DNA of 64,000 nt from NCBI RefSeq assembly GCF_014905175.1, contig NC_057791.1:434001-498000 (forward strand), written 5' to 3'. Positions 22,201 to 37,200 of this stretch are shown here, piece after piece (positions within the stretch are counted from its first letter, which is position 1; each line of letters begins with the position of its first letter). The notes beneath the pieces were generated by a model. The model did not search any database. It saw only the letters and a list, made by a program, of their open reading frames with translations, and was not told where the DNA came from. The stretch comes from Aphidius gifuensis (taxonomy: Eukaryota; Arthropoda; Insecta; Hymenoptera; Braconidae). The translations under genes were made by a program, and so were the position numbers.

Positions 22201-25200
22201 CAGCTAAAATAGGGGAGGTTTGTGAATCAATACAAGGGTCGTACATAGTCCGCGCTGCTTTTTGCTCCTTTCTTCTTCACTTAAATAAATATATATGTGC
22301 TTTCTTGTCATTTGCCAGATGATACTGGCCTTTATATATATATAAAATTTATCTATTAAAATTATATTTAAACAACAGCTGAGTTTAAAAATTAAAAAAT
22401 ATAATTTAATCAAGTTGTTTTGTCAAGTACCTGTTTAATTGAATTTTATACACCTTATTGAAACTTGTTTTTTAAAAAAAAAAAAATCATAGACATTGGT
22501 TGGAGCTTTAATCAAATTGTTAATCCAATTTTGTATTTTCTTTTATTTTTTTGAGATGAAGAGTATTTTCTACTTGAAGAAATGAAAGCAAGTATTTTTT
22601 TTATTTTTTTGGCTTTCAAGTTTATTGTCAACCTTTTTCTCCTCGCTTTCAAGATTTAAAATATATATACGTCAATTTAATTTACATATATAAGTTGAAA
22701 CTTTGCTGCTTTTTTTTTTTTTGTTTTTATATTATTTACCTGCAGTAATAATTTTAATTTCCTTTCAATATTGACAAAATCAATGTAATTATTTTACCCG
22801 GTAAATTCTCATCCCCCGAATTTTTATATCGGTAAATTTGTTATAAATTTTTTTTCTATTTTTTAAATATAATTTTATAAAGTCTAATGTAATTTTTGTG
22901 TCGTGTATATTTTTTTTTATGACAGTTTATAGCAATTTATTTTATACTGATTTTTTGAATCATTAATCATAAATTGTGTGGGTTTTTTCTTCATCCGTTA
23001 TATTGACGTTTAAAATATATATAAAAAATATGATTTATAAAAAAAAAAAGAAATTTTATAAAATTTATTATAATGTTTTTTTCTATTTCGTATATAAATT
23101 TTGGGTCTTTTTGGATTCTGGGCAACCGAAAGGACGAGCATCTCATTTCCGGTGGTGTCTTTCCTTGTTCCTCTATTCGATTCGTCACACTATTCTCTTC
23201 CGGCGTTATATATTTTAAACCGGCGACAGCTGTCCACTGTCGATCGACGGAAAATCATACTACATATATATATTTTTTTTTCAATAGTCAGCTCTCTTTT
23301 CACCATCATTTATATACTCTTTCAAATGGATTTTTTACATTCTTCATTGGTTAAAGTATACTCAGTGAAAATGCATCAAATTCAATTGGCAATTTTATCA
23401 ATTATTGGTTAAATAAAAATTCAATATGTAAATAATGTAATTTTCAACAAAATTAAATATATAAATTCTTTGAATTTTTATGTCTCTCATGGCAATTATA
23501 AATTAATTAAAAAATATATATTAATCATCATCATGAAAATAAACTTCAAAAGAATATATTAATGAAATTAATTATTTGAAAAAATTATTTAAAATTTTGA
23601 AAAGGTAAATTTCCATGTTAATTAATTAATAATTATAGGTATTAGCAAAAATAATTCAGTTTTGAAAATGTTATTATGTCTGAATCAATCTAACATCATC
23701 TCGTACATTGCATTTTCGTGAAAAGTGATATGCCCAAGGTGTCTCATCATGTCCCCAATGTATCTTGAGATTACGACAACGACAAAGACGACATTATGTT
23801 TATATTTTACCAACAAAATGTTGGACACTTTTTATCCTAGTCTTGTTTTTCTACTACGCCAATTTAATATTTATTATTTTTTTTTTTTTTTGTTTATATA
23901 TCCCTCTTAAATATAAACCAGCAAATATATATAAAATTATTTTACGAGATGTTTTTATTTTTATGTATAAAAGTTAAGTCTAATGAATGAATTTAATGTA
24001 AATTTGTTTTTCAAATTTTAAAAATTATGATAAAAATAATAAAAGAGATAAATTTTTTGAACTATGGAAGTTTAAAACAAGTGCCACTGTTTTTTTTTTT
24101 TTTAAATTGCAAGTGGGTCAGATTAAATTCTTCACGTAACGTGTCATGATGTTCTGCCCCATTATCACTGTTATAATTTATTTATTTATTTATTTTTTTT
24201 GCAATTTAATATACACGTGTAATGAAGGATTTATAACATAATTATATACATTGCTATTTTTCTTTTTTTTTTTTGTTTTGTTATACTGGAATTTTGTAAT
24301 GAAGATTTTAATCAAGCTTTTACGATTTTTTTTTCTTTTTTTTTAATTAAAAAATGACAGGATATTATTTGATAAAATCATATTTTGATGATATATTTTT
24401 TATATTGTTTTGGATTTTTAGGATTAACAGAGAAAAAAATTGGGGGTGTTTCTATCAGCTTTATCGAAATATAAATTTCGAAAAAAGCATTTCGACAATT
24501 TAAAATAGAAAAAAAAAAAAGTATATATTTGTTTGGCACAAAATGCATCAAAATTTATCGACATAAATAAAAAATATCAAGAGTTTACTATCAAGTGTTG
24601 AGTCAAGTCGTGAGTTGTAATTAAATTCCTTTCGATTTATGAAATGCCTTGAGTAATTTATTCATCTTCCACAGGATCAATCTTGTTACTGGCTATTTTT
24701 TTTATTTTAAAATGATAAACTACCTTGATATAATTAAAATACACATATTTTTTAATCTTTCATTTAACGCTAATTCAAGTTGTATAATTTTGCGTATGTA
24801 ATTTTATTTTTTTCTTTCGTAATATTAATTTTAAAATTGAAAAAGTTTCTTTGAAAATTTTCAAGAATTGCTACTCTTCTATTTTTCATACCGTTAATCC
24901 TCTCTCAACGATGAGTTTTATTATATATCATTTTTTTTTTTTTTTTTTTCGATTATCTGGGAAATGGAAGGGAAATTACAATAAAAAACATAATAATAAT
25001 TGTAAAAAAGAACAAATAAAAAAGTTGAAATGTCGCATCTAGCTGCAATTATATTTTTCTCCACGTCCGTCCGGTTTTATATATATATTTTTTATATTTT
25101 TCTTATTATTCTTTAAACATTGACTATAAAAGTTTGTCGAGATATAGAAGAAAAAAAAAATTAAATAATAACGAGTATAATTTTTTATCTTACACATTAA

Positions 25201-28200
25201 CTTTTCCTTCATTATTTATATATTTTATTTTTTTTCGTTTCAATTTCATTCATTTTAAAATAGCATAATATTTATTATTTATTTTTTTTTGTATACTTGA
25301 AAAATTCATTTAAAAATGTCTCGTAATTTTTTTAACTTTTTATCTTGACATTATAGATAATAGAAAAAAAATTCTTTATTTTAAAATAAAAATGATTCAA
25401 GTGTATCAAAAAATTGATTACCTTTCTCTCGATATTCTACAAGTTTTCCAATATTTATTTAGTATTTTTTTTTTCATTTAAAACTTTGGCTAAAATCAAT
25501 CATCGTTATCGTGGAAGCTTTTTTTTCTTATTATTATGATTTATTAATTTTTTTAATTAAACTATATAAGAAAATAAATATCACGAAGCAATTGAAGAAA
25601 AAGAAATGTTTTTTTTTCTTTTACTCAAGTAGAATTCTGTAGATGATAGCTTTTAAACAATGAAAAAATTTTATCTTTGGTATATGATATATTTTAAAAA
25701 TAATTAAATAATAATTGAATATTAAAAAAGTTTTAAATTAAAAGGAATTTATTTAACGTAAAAAAATTTTAAACTAATTATATTTTTTTCCATCATTTTG
25801 TTTTTTAAATTTAATTTATTTCGCAATTTAACAAGTAAATTTTTTAAATTAAAAATAAAAAATAATATTTTAAAATCTGTTTAAATATTTATCGAATATT
25901 ATAAAAAATATTTTCAACTAAAACTTTATCACTTTAACATATTCTATTATTATCAACAATATTGACCCAATAATCATAAAAATAAAATTTCCCATCTTAC
26001 CACAATATCCATCTATTATAAACTTGATAAAAAAAAAAAATTATTATTAATAAAAAAACCAGCCGAACGATTAAAAAAAAATTGAGTAAATTAAAAACAT
26101 AAATTTTAAATAAAGAGTAGTAAATAAATATATAAATGAATCAATCTAAATATTATTTTTTCATTACTTTTATATGCACACTTTTAAAATAAAAAGTACG
26201 TAGCTTATATTAAAATTAATTGTGTTTATATACATTTTATTTAGAATTTATTCCATCTATTTGTTTAAAATGAAAATAAAAAAATAACCATTAGAGAGAG
26301 TATTTGTTTTTTAATATAGAAATTTATTTAAAGCTTTTGTTTTTTTTTTTTATACAAATTGTTATTATTTAATCTCTCGGTTGTAGGTCAGATGATATTG
26401 ATTTGAATAAAGAAAGAGGGTAAATATGGGCCTTGTACCGGCTGCTGTGTGTTACACTTTGAATAAATGCTGAGCAAAGTCTATAGACAATATTTGCCCC
26501 TGATAAAAATAGACACTATAAAATATATAAACCTACATTGTAGAGAAAAAAAAAAAAATAATATATAATAATAATAAAAGATGGGGGTGTACTTATTGCT
26601 GCTACCTATTGGGTCGATTCGTTGTGTTTTGCTATTGAGGGATTTAGCGCATGAGAAAGTGCGAGTATGCTTGCAAAGAAAAAAAAAAAAAATAAATAAA
26701 AAATAAAAAGCTCATAGCAAGTTGAAGCTAAATAATTTTTTGTATATCTATATAGTTAATAGAAACCAAATAAATAAATAAAGCTTGTACATGTGTTTTA
26801 GCATTACGAGATTTATAAAATTTTCTATTGTTTAATTAAAATTAATTAAATTAAAAAATCTAGGGTGTAAATAAATAATGACCTCGTGTGAGACAAAAGA
26901 CCAAGAGGGCGTATGATATATTGGGAGTTGAAATATAATAATAATAATTTTAGTAAAATAATAATTAATAAATTCAAGTGATGTCGTCGTTGTGCAGAGT
27001 CTCTCTGGTTAGGTGAGAATGACGCAAAGACGCGAAAGAATTAATCGAGGTGTGTAAATAAAAAAAAAAAAATACTATTATGCAGAGTCAAAGGATTAAT
27101 ATATATAATTTTTATTTTTTTAAAAAAGAGAGAAATGTGTTTAACTAACGCGGTTTGTTTACCAACGGAAACGGAAGTCGTGGTGTCTGGCGAATTAATT
27201 TTCTTCACCTTTTGTAATTAAAATCATGGCTTTAATTAAAATATTATATATGTTTTTTATATAGCTTTTCTTAACGAAAACACACGTGTTGTATTTAAAT
27301 ATTCAATATTATTATTTTTTATATATAAAAATCAAATTTTCTTTACGTGCGTGATTTACAATCCAGAGAAAAATCAGGTTATTGAACTATTTTATGTATT
27401 TTTTTTGCAAAGAAACATGAAAAACAATATAAAATTTAAAAAAAAAAAATCTTCTCGAATGACAGAAACATCGTTTGCCTATTTGACAGCCCTATTAAAA
27501 AAGAAAAAAAATTCTATCTCTATTTCCTCGTTGCTTCCTTCAATTTTAGTATTGATTTCCGTGAAAAACAAAACGATAAAAAATATATATATATTCAATA
27601 GCGAGTGATGAGACATGTAACAATACACTAGACAAAAAAAAAAAAAAAGTTAATGAAATAATATCTAGATATTTATATATAGAAACTATTAATAATAAAA
27701 ATATATAAAATTGAATATTGATAAATTAAAATATATAGCCTCGCAACGTAATGCTTTTTTTCTCGGGGATTTATTTTATAAATCTGTAAAATATATTAAA
27801 ATGTAGGTAAAGAGACCATTGGTTTATTTTATATATTTTATTTTTGCTTCCTGAAAATCCTCCTAGAAGTTACCATTCATTTTTGAGCTCAGCCGGCTTT
27901 AGTTATATACTTTAACCACGAGACTTTGTGTTGGTTTTGTACTCTACAGGGGCTTCTTTATTTATTTATTATTTTTTATAACTATTATCTAGACATGTAG
28001 GGGGTTTTGTAGAACAGGATGTTTTAATGCTGATACTCTATTAATCTCATTTTGTAAATATTTTATCTTACTCAATCAATATTATGTATATTCAATTTTC
28101 AATTTGAAATTTTCATTCTCTCCAATCAATTCAGCTTACCTGTAACATAAAAAATTAAATATACATTGTTTAGTATTTAATTACATTATTTAATTAATTT

Positions 28201-31200
28201 AATTATTCAAGTATTATTATTATTATTATTTTGTTGATGCAATTTTACAAAATAATAATACTCGGAGTATAATAAAATATTTATGATTGATTTTATCAAT
28301 AAAACCATGTCTGATAGAAATATCAATTTCTACATTTACCAAATAGTTTATTGTCCAATGGATGAATAAAAAAATATAATAACTAAAATTATTTTCGAGG
28401 AGTACAAAAAAAAAAACATGACAGTTTTGATCGAAGAGAAAATGAGAAAAAAAAATATTCTCTGATTTAAAAATATATATGTTTTTTTTTTATTCATTTA
28501 TGATCCGATCTGCATTTCATGTATTTCGTTGAAACATGGAATAAAAGTTGAAAGAAATTGATGAAAAAAAATTCAACATGGAGGCTTTGAATTTTCTGTA
28601 ATTGAAATTGCGGTTTTGTTATGATTTTTTTTCTTCTAAATTGGATTGATGAATTAATCACTGCAAGTAAATCATCTGGATCATTGCCAAGTGAAAAGAT
28701 TTTTTTTTTTTAAATATATTTATTATAAACAAATAATAAGTATATATTAATAAAATTATTTCACAAAAATTCAATGATCCACTCGACTTACTTTTCAGTA
28801 TACTGTAAAAAAAAATTCGACAAAAAGAAATGTGCCAAAGAAAAGTCAACAGAATTATGTATTATATTCAGAGAAAAACGAAAAAAAAAAAAAATCTAGT
28901 AAACTGGAATTTCGTCAGGTCAAAGACAGGTACAGAAAATTTGACCCCTGGTGATTTTTCAATGAAGAGAATAACCAGGATGAGAGTGGTTTTAAAAAAA
29001 AAAATTCAGGTAAAAAAAATCCAGAATAAAGCAAGGTTTTTATAAAAGAAAAAATATTTTTCTACGCTTTTTAAAGGACAAATAGAAAAATAAGGATCCT
29101 CGAGTTTGAAGCAAAGTTTTTAACAGACAAATATCATAAACGACCATCGAACACTCACTGTCAAGAGTGGCCGTTGTTCCTTTTGTAAAATTTCATTGTC
29201 CAATCCTGGACAATGGATTTTTAAATTTTTGAAAAACGTATAAATGGGCTAATTAAATATGCTTCATATAAATTTATTATATAATATTTAAAAATATGAT
29301 TACGTGATTAAAAAAATATTTAGATAATTTTTTTCCCTAAAATCTCAAGTTGGTCTAGTTTGAATTTTAAATTTCTTTGATTTTCTTTTGATGTTTTACA
29401 TAAAGAAAATGAATTTTTTATTCAACACACAATAAGTTGATTTAAAAAAAATAATAATCAAGATATTTTCAAAAGAATATTGTGTGCTTGGTGCTTGCAA
29501 TAGATAAGGTGGCATCTTGATAACACAAAATCCGAAGCGCCTTAGTTGAATCTTGAATATAGCTGAGTAGTATATAGGAGGCGCCATCGACAAGTCCACT
29601 TTCAGAATCGTCAAGCCAGCCATCTTTTTATTTTATATATATAACACCAAAGAAAATGCGAAAAGTGAGAGATTTATTTTTTTATTTTTGTGATAACATG
29701 AAGCTAAAAATAAGTTAATAAAATGAAATAAAAAAAAAAAAATATCCATTCGTCTGCCAATTTCAGGGACATGAAAAAAATCGTATAAAAATAGTTTATT
29801 TATTTATTTTTTTTGATATACAATATTAGCATCTTTAAATTCCCCAGTTGATATATCCATTTACAATTTTATATATTTATAAATATTTAAAAAATGAAAT
29901 ATGTATTTTCGAAAATTAAATCATTTTTTTTCCCTGGACGAAGAATTTTTTTTTTTTGCCAAAATTCTATGCATTCAATTATCATCAACATGATACCCTT
30001 CAAATTTATTTAAAAACATGATAAAAATATAATTTTTTATTTCAAGTTTATACACAGTGTGAGATAAACAAATTTATCAAGTTGAATTTAGTGTTGCATC
30101 TTGACAGATCATTGAGTAAATAGTAATTTCATCTCATTTGATTCAATGAATGTATCCGTTCGTTCTTTCGTGATTTAACAACTCTATATAATTTTATATC
30201 CACTAATTGGTTTAGTAAAATAAAAACAATTGTTTAAAAAAAAAAAAAAAACATCCACTTCACTCTGTCTGCACTCGAATTTTTTTACTTTTTTTTTTAC
30301 TAAATTTATTTATTGATTTAATTGCAACCTTGAATGAAAAATAAAAATAAAAAATTATCAGCAATTCTTCCAGAAGAATTGCTGATTATTATTTTGTAAT
30401 GATTTATTTTTATAAATTTTCTAGAGGTCATATTTATTATATATTAAATGTTTTTTTTTTTTGGAAAATTATTCAATAAAAATTCCATTTATTAATGTTA
30501 AAAATTATTGAGTAATTTAGTAATTTATAATTTCCGGTTTGCCAAGTTTTTACACTTTGAAAATATGACCTTGCTTATGTGTTTAAACTTGAAGGGGATT
30601 TTTGTATTTAATCACACACATATTGACGTCAAACACTGACGCGAGGATAATTTACAAAAATTTTTTTCCAATTGTCAATAAAAGATGGGTCAAAGTTTCC
30701 GACAAATATCATCATATTATCTCTTGAAATAATTTTATAAAATTATTATTATAAATTAATTGAGTTAATTAAGTAAAATAAAACAAATTGATCAAGTTAT
30801 TATCAAATTATTACATTGTTAATTTTTTCAAAAGACTTGAATATTTTTTTAATTATTTTTTCAATGATAAATTTTGTATTTTTTAATAATTTAATTATAT
30901 ACAAATGAAATATTAAATATTAAATATTATTTAGAGAAAGAAATATAAATATATTTAAAATAAATTGTGTCAATCGATGGATGATTGAAAATTAATTAAA
31001 ATCACAATATATACATATGCAGGTGTAATTTATATATAATATTTGAATGAAATAAAATGAGTCCATGGCTGTATTGTCATGATGATGATGAGATAGAAGT
31101 GGATTTTACAGTGTTCATCCGGAAACACAGTGCAAACATGAGAGACGACAGGAAACGCGTGTGCTGGCACAAATTTACATATTCTCTGTTAACAAACTCA

Positions 31201-34200
31201 GATTTAAAACTATCCTCATGACGTTTAATGCACCGATACATTTAACGGATATATTTCTGGACGTCCTCGAGAGGGAATAAATACTCTTGATGGATTTGTC
31301 CAAGAAAATATAAAATTATATTTAAAAAAAAAATCAACAAATTTATATATATTTTTCACACAAGTGGGAAGAGGGATATTGTTTTAGCTTTTTTTTTCCA
31401 TCAAAGAAATTTAACTTCAAAGAGAAATGAATAATCATTTAAATATATTATGTTATCTGTAAATTATTGTGGGTGGATATTATGTTGCCCACATGTTAAA
31501 CTCAAAACTTTCTTGTGTTTTTTTTTTTGTTTTTAATAATTAATTGACAAGTTTTTCTATATAATACTGCACACAAGATGGATGATAAATTTTCATATAA
31601 AAAGTAAACTGTCGTTGTTATCGAACTTTATAAATCTTATCTCAACAATTTTTTTTCCTCTCAATCTCAATGAAAAAACTTTTTCATCATCTGGATTTGA
31701 AGAAATTTTATTTTTCTCTCTATATAGAAAATAAATTTTATCAAGTCTTTAAATTAAATTAAAATGAAAAAAAAAATAATACGATGATTTTACAAAATGT
31801 TAATTTTAAATAGTTGATAAAAAGAAAATTAGCATTGAGAGTATTTTGACAGATATGGTCTCTTGAAAAATCACGGAATTAATGTAATGGAAATTGAGGA
31901 CAAAAATTGTCGATGATATATGAAAAAAAAAAAAGTAAAGAAGAAAAAAAAATGTAGAATCGATGGGTACTGTATAATAATATCTAACGGGGCAAAATAT
32001 ATAACCGAGCCAACAAAAAGTAGGAAAAATAATCAAACTAAATAAATAAAAAATAAAAAAAAAAAAATAGACGACAGAGAAAGGCCAACTACCTCCACAC
32101 TGACCACATTGTATTGAGCTTTAAAATATTTATCAACAATTTTTTTTTTTTTCTATAAACCAAACTATATTATAATATTTATTACTTTCTTTTTTTTTTG
32201 TTTTAAAATATTTTTCTGATAGATTTTTATGTTGGCTGTTGGTGTACTCTCTAAAATCCCACACACTTTTAAAATAAGGTGGGTCACCTGCCTCCAGGGT
32301 AATTGCATTCATTTTTTTTCATTTTCAATTTCTACCCACACCAGCAGCAGCTGGATATATATTTACCCACCTATACATTTTAAAATTTTATTATTATATT
32401 TTGATGATATTTATTAATCAATAAATTAATGTGACATTAAAAAAAAAAAAATAATTTATCCTGTTATGGTTATGTATTTAAAATAATTTAATTGATTTGT
32501 TATTGCAGTGTTTTTAAATTATTTACATAATTTTTATAAATCAAAGTGAACGTTGATATATTTTTTTTTCTATGAAAAATATAAAAAAACACGTTTGTCA
32601 TTGATTTTAATGTTGTTGATGATGATTAAACACAAATGACGTCAATAATTTATTGTGATTCATTGATATTATTGTTTCTTCTTCATTAAAATTAAATGCA
32701 CATAAAATAAAATTAAGTAATTTACAATTTAATTTATGGCAGAAATTAAAATTATATTTTTTCGGAGTTGGAATAGCAACACTGCATTGAGTTTGTTGTA
32801 TTTCAAATAATTTTCAAGAATAGCTAGCATGTCTGATCCAACAACAACACACAAGAGAAAATATTTTACTAGATTTTCCTTGTCGATGATGCAGTGTGTG
32901 TTGAGATACATAAACATATATGTGCACCATCAGCATCTTGTGTGTTGTTGCTTACAGATGAGTTAGTCTACCTAGGACCGGTTTGTGTTAAGGTGTATGT
33001 ATTATACACTCGTAAATGGTCCCGGCAAATCGGCGCCACAAACTCAGCATCAACCAGACAAAGACATATCATATAAAATTTTATTATCAATATATTTTGC
33101 TCCAAATATAATTTTTTAATTAAATTTAAACTATTTCACTTTTAAAAATATCTTTTGACATTTATATTGCTTAAATTTTTATTCATGAAAAAAATATAAT
33201 TATAAATTGCTCAACTCAAAATTAGCATTGTGTTGATGAAAATATTTAAAAGAATTTTTGTTATTTTCATATATAAATAGCAATATTATTTTTATGAAAT
33301 TACAATGTGTAAATTAATTTATCAAAAATTTCAAGCATTTAATCGTTTCGTGTTTGATTTATTTTAATAAAAAAAAAAAAAAAGGAGAAATATTTTAAAT
33401 TTAAATGTGTTTATATGTCGGAATGGCTTATCAATATTTTAAATATTTTATTTTTTAACTTGTTGATAATTTATAATTTTAATTGGCTGTGGCAATACAT
33501 TCTGAGTAGGATCTTTAGTTACAACTGATTGTAATTGATATATAATTTATGATTTTTGACTCCTCATTGTTACCCGAGATATTTTATCATAAATATTTTT
33601 ATGAAAAATAATTTGATATTCGAAAGAACAAGTTTATAACCCGATAGAAAAATTCTTGGTGAATTGAAAAATACAAATGGGGTTAAACTCGATAACCCCA
33701 AGGGTCAAGATTCACATGATGCTTAAATTTAGTTTTGAAAATAAAAAATAAAAAATCAGCATTCAAGAATTTTTTTTATCAATAAATTTAAATTTTATAT
33801 ATATAAAAAAAAACAAACTAATGGTCAATATGCGTATTGTGTCTTTAAATTTTTTTTAAAAATGAAAATTATACAAAAAATATTTGAAGGTTTAAGTGAT
33901 GCTAGTCCGAGCATAGCCAATTTATTCCACTCACGTTTATCAATCAATACATAATTTTATTTTTTTTGGCAACTAGTTTTTTTCAACTTGAGAAAAACTT
34001 AGTTGCATGTGCACGAATAAATTTTATTTTTATCAATACAATTGTTATTTTTTTTTTTTTTCATTCAATTGATGAAACAATAGACTTTCTATCCGATTTA
34101 ATCCAAAATTTGTCAATTTATTTATATTTTAACCAAATAAATTTACGTCTATTAATTATTTAACAATTGAATTTTAATTATTTGTAAATATAAATTATAT

Positions 34201-37200
34201 ATTTCCAGGTAATTAAATATTATATATACACCTTTTGAAATTTTATTTATATATTTTTATTGTTCATTTCATAAATATATTTTCGACATGATAATAAAAT
34301 TTAATTATAGACTAAATGGAAGAAAAAAGAGATAATCAATAAGGAGGGCATCAATCGATATTTATTATTGAGTACTTATTCTGACGATTAAGCAAATTCG
34401 ATTGAATCACCCCAAATGCCAATATATATACTTGAAATATATTTTTTTTTCGATGAAATAATACAACTTGGCAAGATCGAAATGAGAAAAAAAATATAAA
34501 AAAATTAAAAAGAGGATGAGAGAGATTTCCGGCACGTGTTTTTTTATTTTTTATATTTTTTTTTTCATTTCGTGTATTGGTTTATATATTGACACTTGGA
34601 AGAATGTGTGTGTATGTGCAACAAACTGGACTCTTTTTATTTTTCAACTCTTTTATTTATAATTATTATTTGTTTTTTTTTTATTTTTATTTTTTTGTTG
34701 AGCAGAGTTAAAGTGAGTTCTATTGCCATCTCGGGAGATATATCCGATGAACGGGACCCTTGTGTTTTTTATTATTTTATTTTTTTAAATTATTTTTTTC
34801 TTGAATGGTGTCTTGTCTTTTCCATCCCTGACTCGAGTCATTAAACGTCAGACTTTCTTTGGATCATTTGTTGTTAAAAAAAAAAAAATAAATTGGTATT
34901 ATGTATATACACGATTGAACGAGCCAAAGAATTAATTTTTAACTCATAAAGATAATTAAAAAATATAAATTTAATTACAATATATATTCATTAATTAAAT
35001 ACGCAGTAATTAAAAGTATTTAAATTTTATTTTGTCATTAAGAGTTGTTCAGTGTGTTGGATATATTTGAAGCATTGAAAAATTCTATAAAAAATAAATA
35101 TAATAATGTTGTTTTAAATAATTTTACAAATTTTAAATTAATTGATTTAATTGATGTAAAAAATTTTTACTTTTTAAAAATAAAATTAATTTAAAATATT
35201 GAAACAAAGCATTTAGAATCAATTTTTTAAAAAATAATAATTTCCAATAATTGAATATTCAAACCAATAATTAAATAAATAATTTAAATTTAAAAAAATA
35301 AAAAATAAAATTACTCGCGAATATTAAAATGAAGCATAAATAAAATCAATTTAAATTTGTCGAGAATATATTATTCACTTGAAATATATTCTTCAAAATG
35401 ACCAAACGAAATAATTTAAATATTTTTTATCTTTGTTAAAATATTAACATGATATTGCACGAAAATAATATATACAATGAGCCAAAATACATATAATATA
35501 TATAAATTTCGAGTACTCTAAATGTGTGTGTGTGTGTGTACATGAATAATATCCCTTTAATATTGTAAAATATAATTTCTTTAAATATATGTCGGCTTTG
35601 GTTAATTCGAGGGAGCCAAAGGGTTGTCGGCTTGTAAGCTACCATTTCAAAAAAGAATATCATATTCACACACACATGCTATAAAGCCAAGAGTCAAGGA
35701 ACAATGTCGGCTAGTAGTCTCTGCTCTCTTGATATTAGTTTTTTTATTTTTCTATTTTTTATTCTCGCTTTATTCTCCGGATGTTAACCGGAATTAATTA
35801 ATTCTTTGCTATATATGTGTGTACAGTATAAACGACAAAAGAATTTCGAATAAAAAAATTGAAAAAAATTCACAAAAGCAACGGTAATATGTTGACATTA
35901 CACTATTACTTTCATTCTATGTGAATAATTATTTGAGATTGTTTAGAAAATTGTTGAAATTTTTATATTAAAAATTGCGTGTATTTTTAATTTATTATAC
36001 AAGTTTTTCAATGCATTACTGCGAAACAAACATTTACAATATTTAATTTTTTTTTCATGATCAGTAAATTCTGGTGTGGTTAATGTGTTTACGCAATATT
36101 TTCTAACGTGTGTGGGCCTTTTTTATTGACGACTAAAATCTTTCAATATAGCTTTTTTGTTTCATCATTTTGTTACTTAAAAAAACCTAATATATATTTA
36201 GATTTTAAAATGAATATCTGATCTTTTAATTAATTAAAATAATTGTCAATATATGTATTGGAGTAAAAATATAATTTTAATTGATTTTTTGTAAATGTTT
36301 GTCATCATTATTTTCGAGTAAAATTAATTGGATTGTAAATTAATTATATTTAGAACACTTTGATGCTTATTTAGAATGATTAATATCAATAATTTACACT
36401 TCAATTATGCCAGGAATATTCGTGGAAATTATAAATGCGTTATACATTTATAATTATGAGACAATTTGAAATTTTAGTATCACTTTATTGGCAAAATCAT
36501 GACATACAAATATTATTCAACTGTACAAGTACAGATTACTCCAACATATATTTACATGAATTTTTAATTTTAATCAAAAATTAATTGACGAATAAATATT
36601 TTAAAAAGAAATTTATCATAAAAATATTATCCTTATTATTTTTTAAAACTTACATAACATTGCAACAACTATTTTTCATATATAAACCAGTCTTTTATTT
36701 AAAACTCGAAAAACAATTTTTTTTTTCTTCATCTTTTGTCAGGCATATGGTAATTTTAAGTAAAAAACTTGAAAAAAACTACCTGTGCATTTGCTGCTAT
36801 GTTGGTATAGTAAAAAAATAATAAAAAAAAATTTGCTTGAGGGAGTTACATACTAGAAATGGATGAAACTTTTTGTGGACTTGGTGGTGTGTGTCGTCAT
36901 TGGGAACCACGTATAAACTCTTCTTCGAGAAAAACTCAAAAGTAATAAGCCAGTTTTAGCAAAAGCATCTTTGACTAGTGTAATAAAAAATATAAATTTT
37001 ACATAATTTTTAAGAGACAATATGATAATTTTTCAAACAAATAAAATGAACATTTTTCTCTTTCAATGCGCGATATATTTGAATAACTCGAAATATATTT
37101 ATTCAACAAGACAATATAAAAAAAAAAATCACTTAAATTCCATCAGCATTTGTTTGTTCAGTGATTTTAATTTATACTATAACTTAAATATTTTTTAATT

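Noticed and set aside
22991..23218. Overlapping frames on both strands at the GC-richer intronic island
   Set aside because: Open in several frames because stops are AT-rich; no donor follows and no protein family is recognised.
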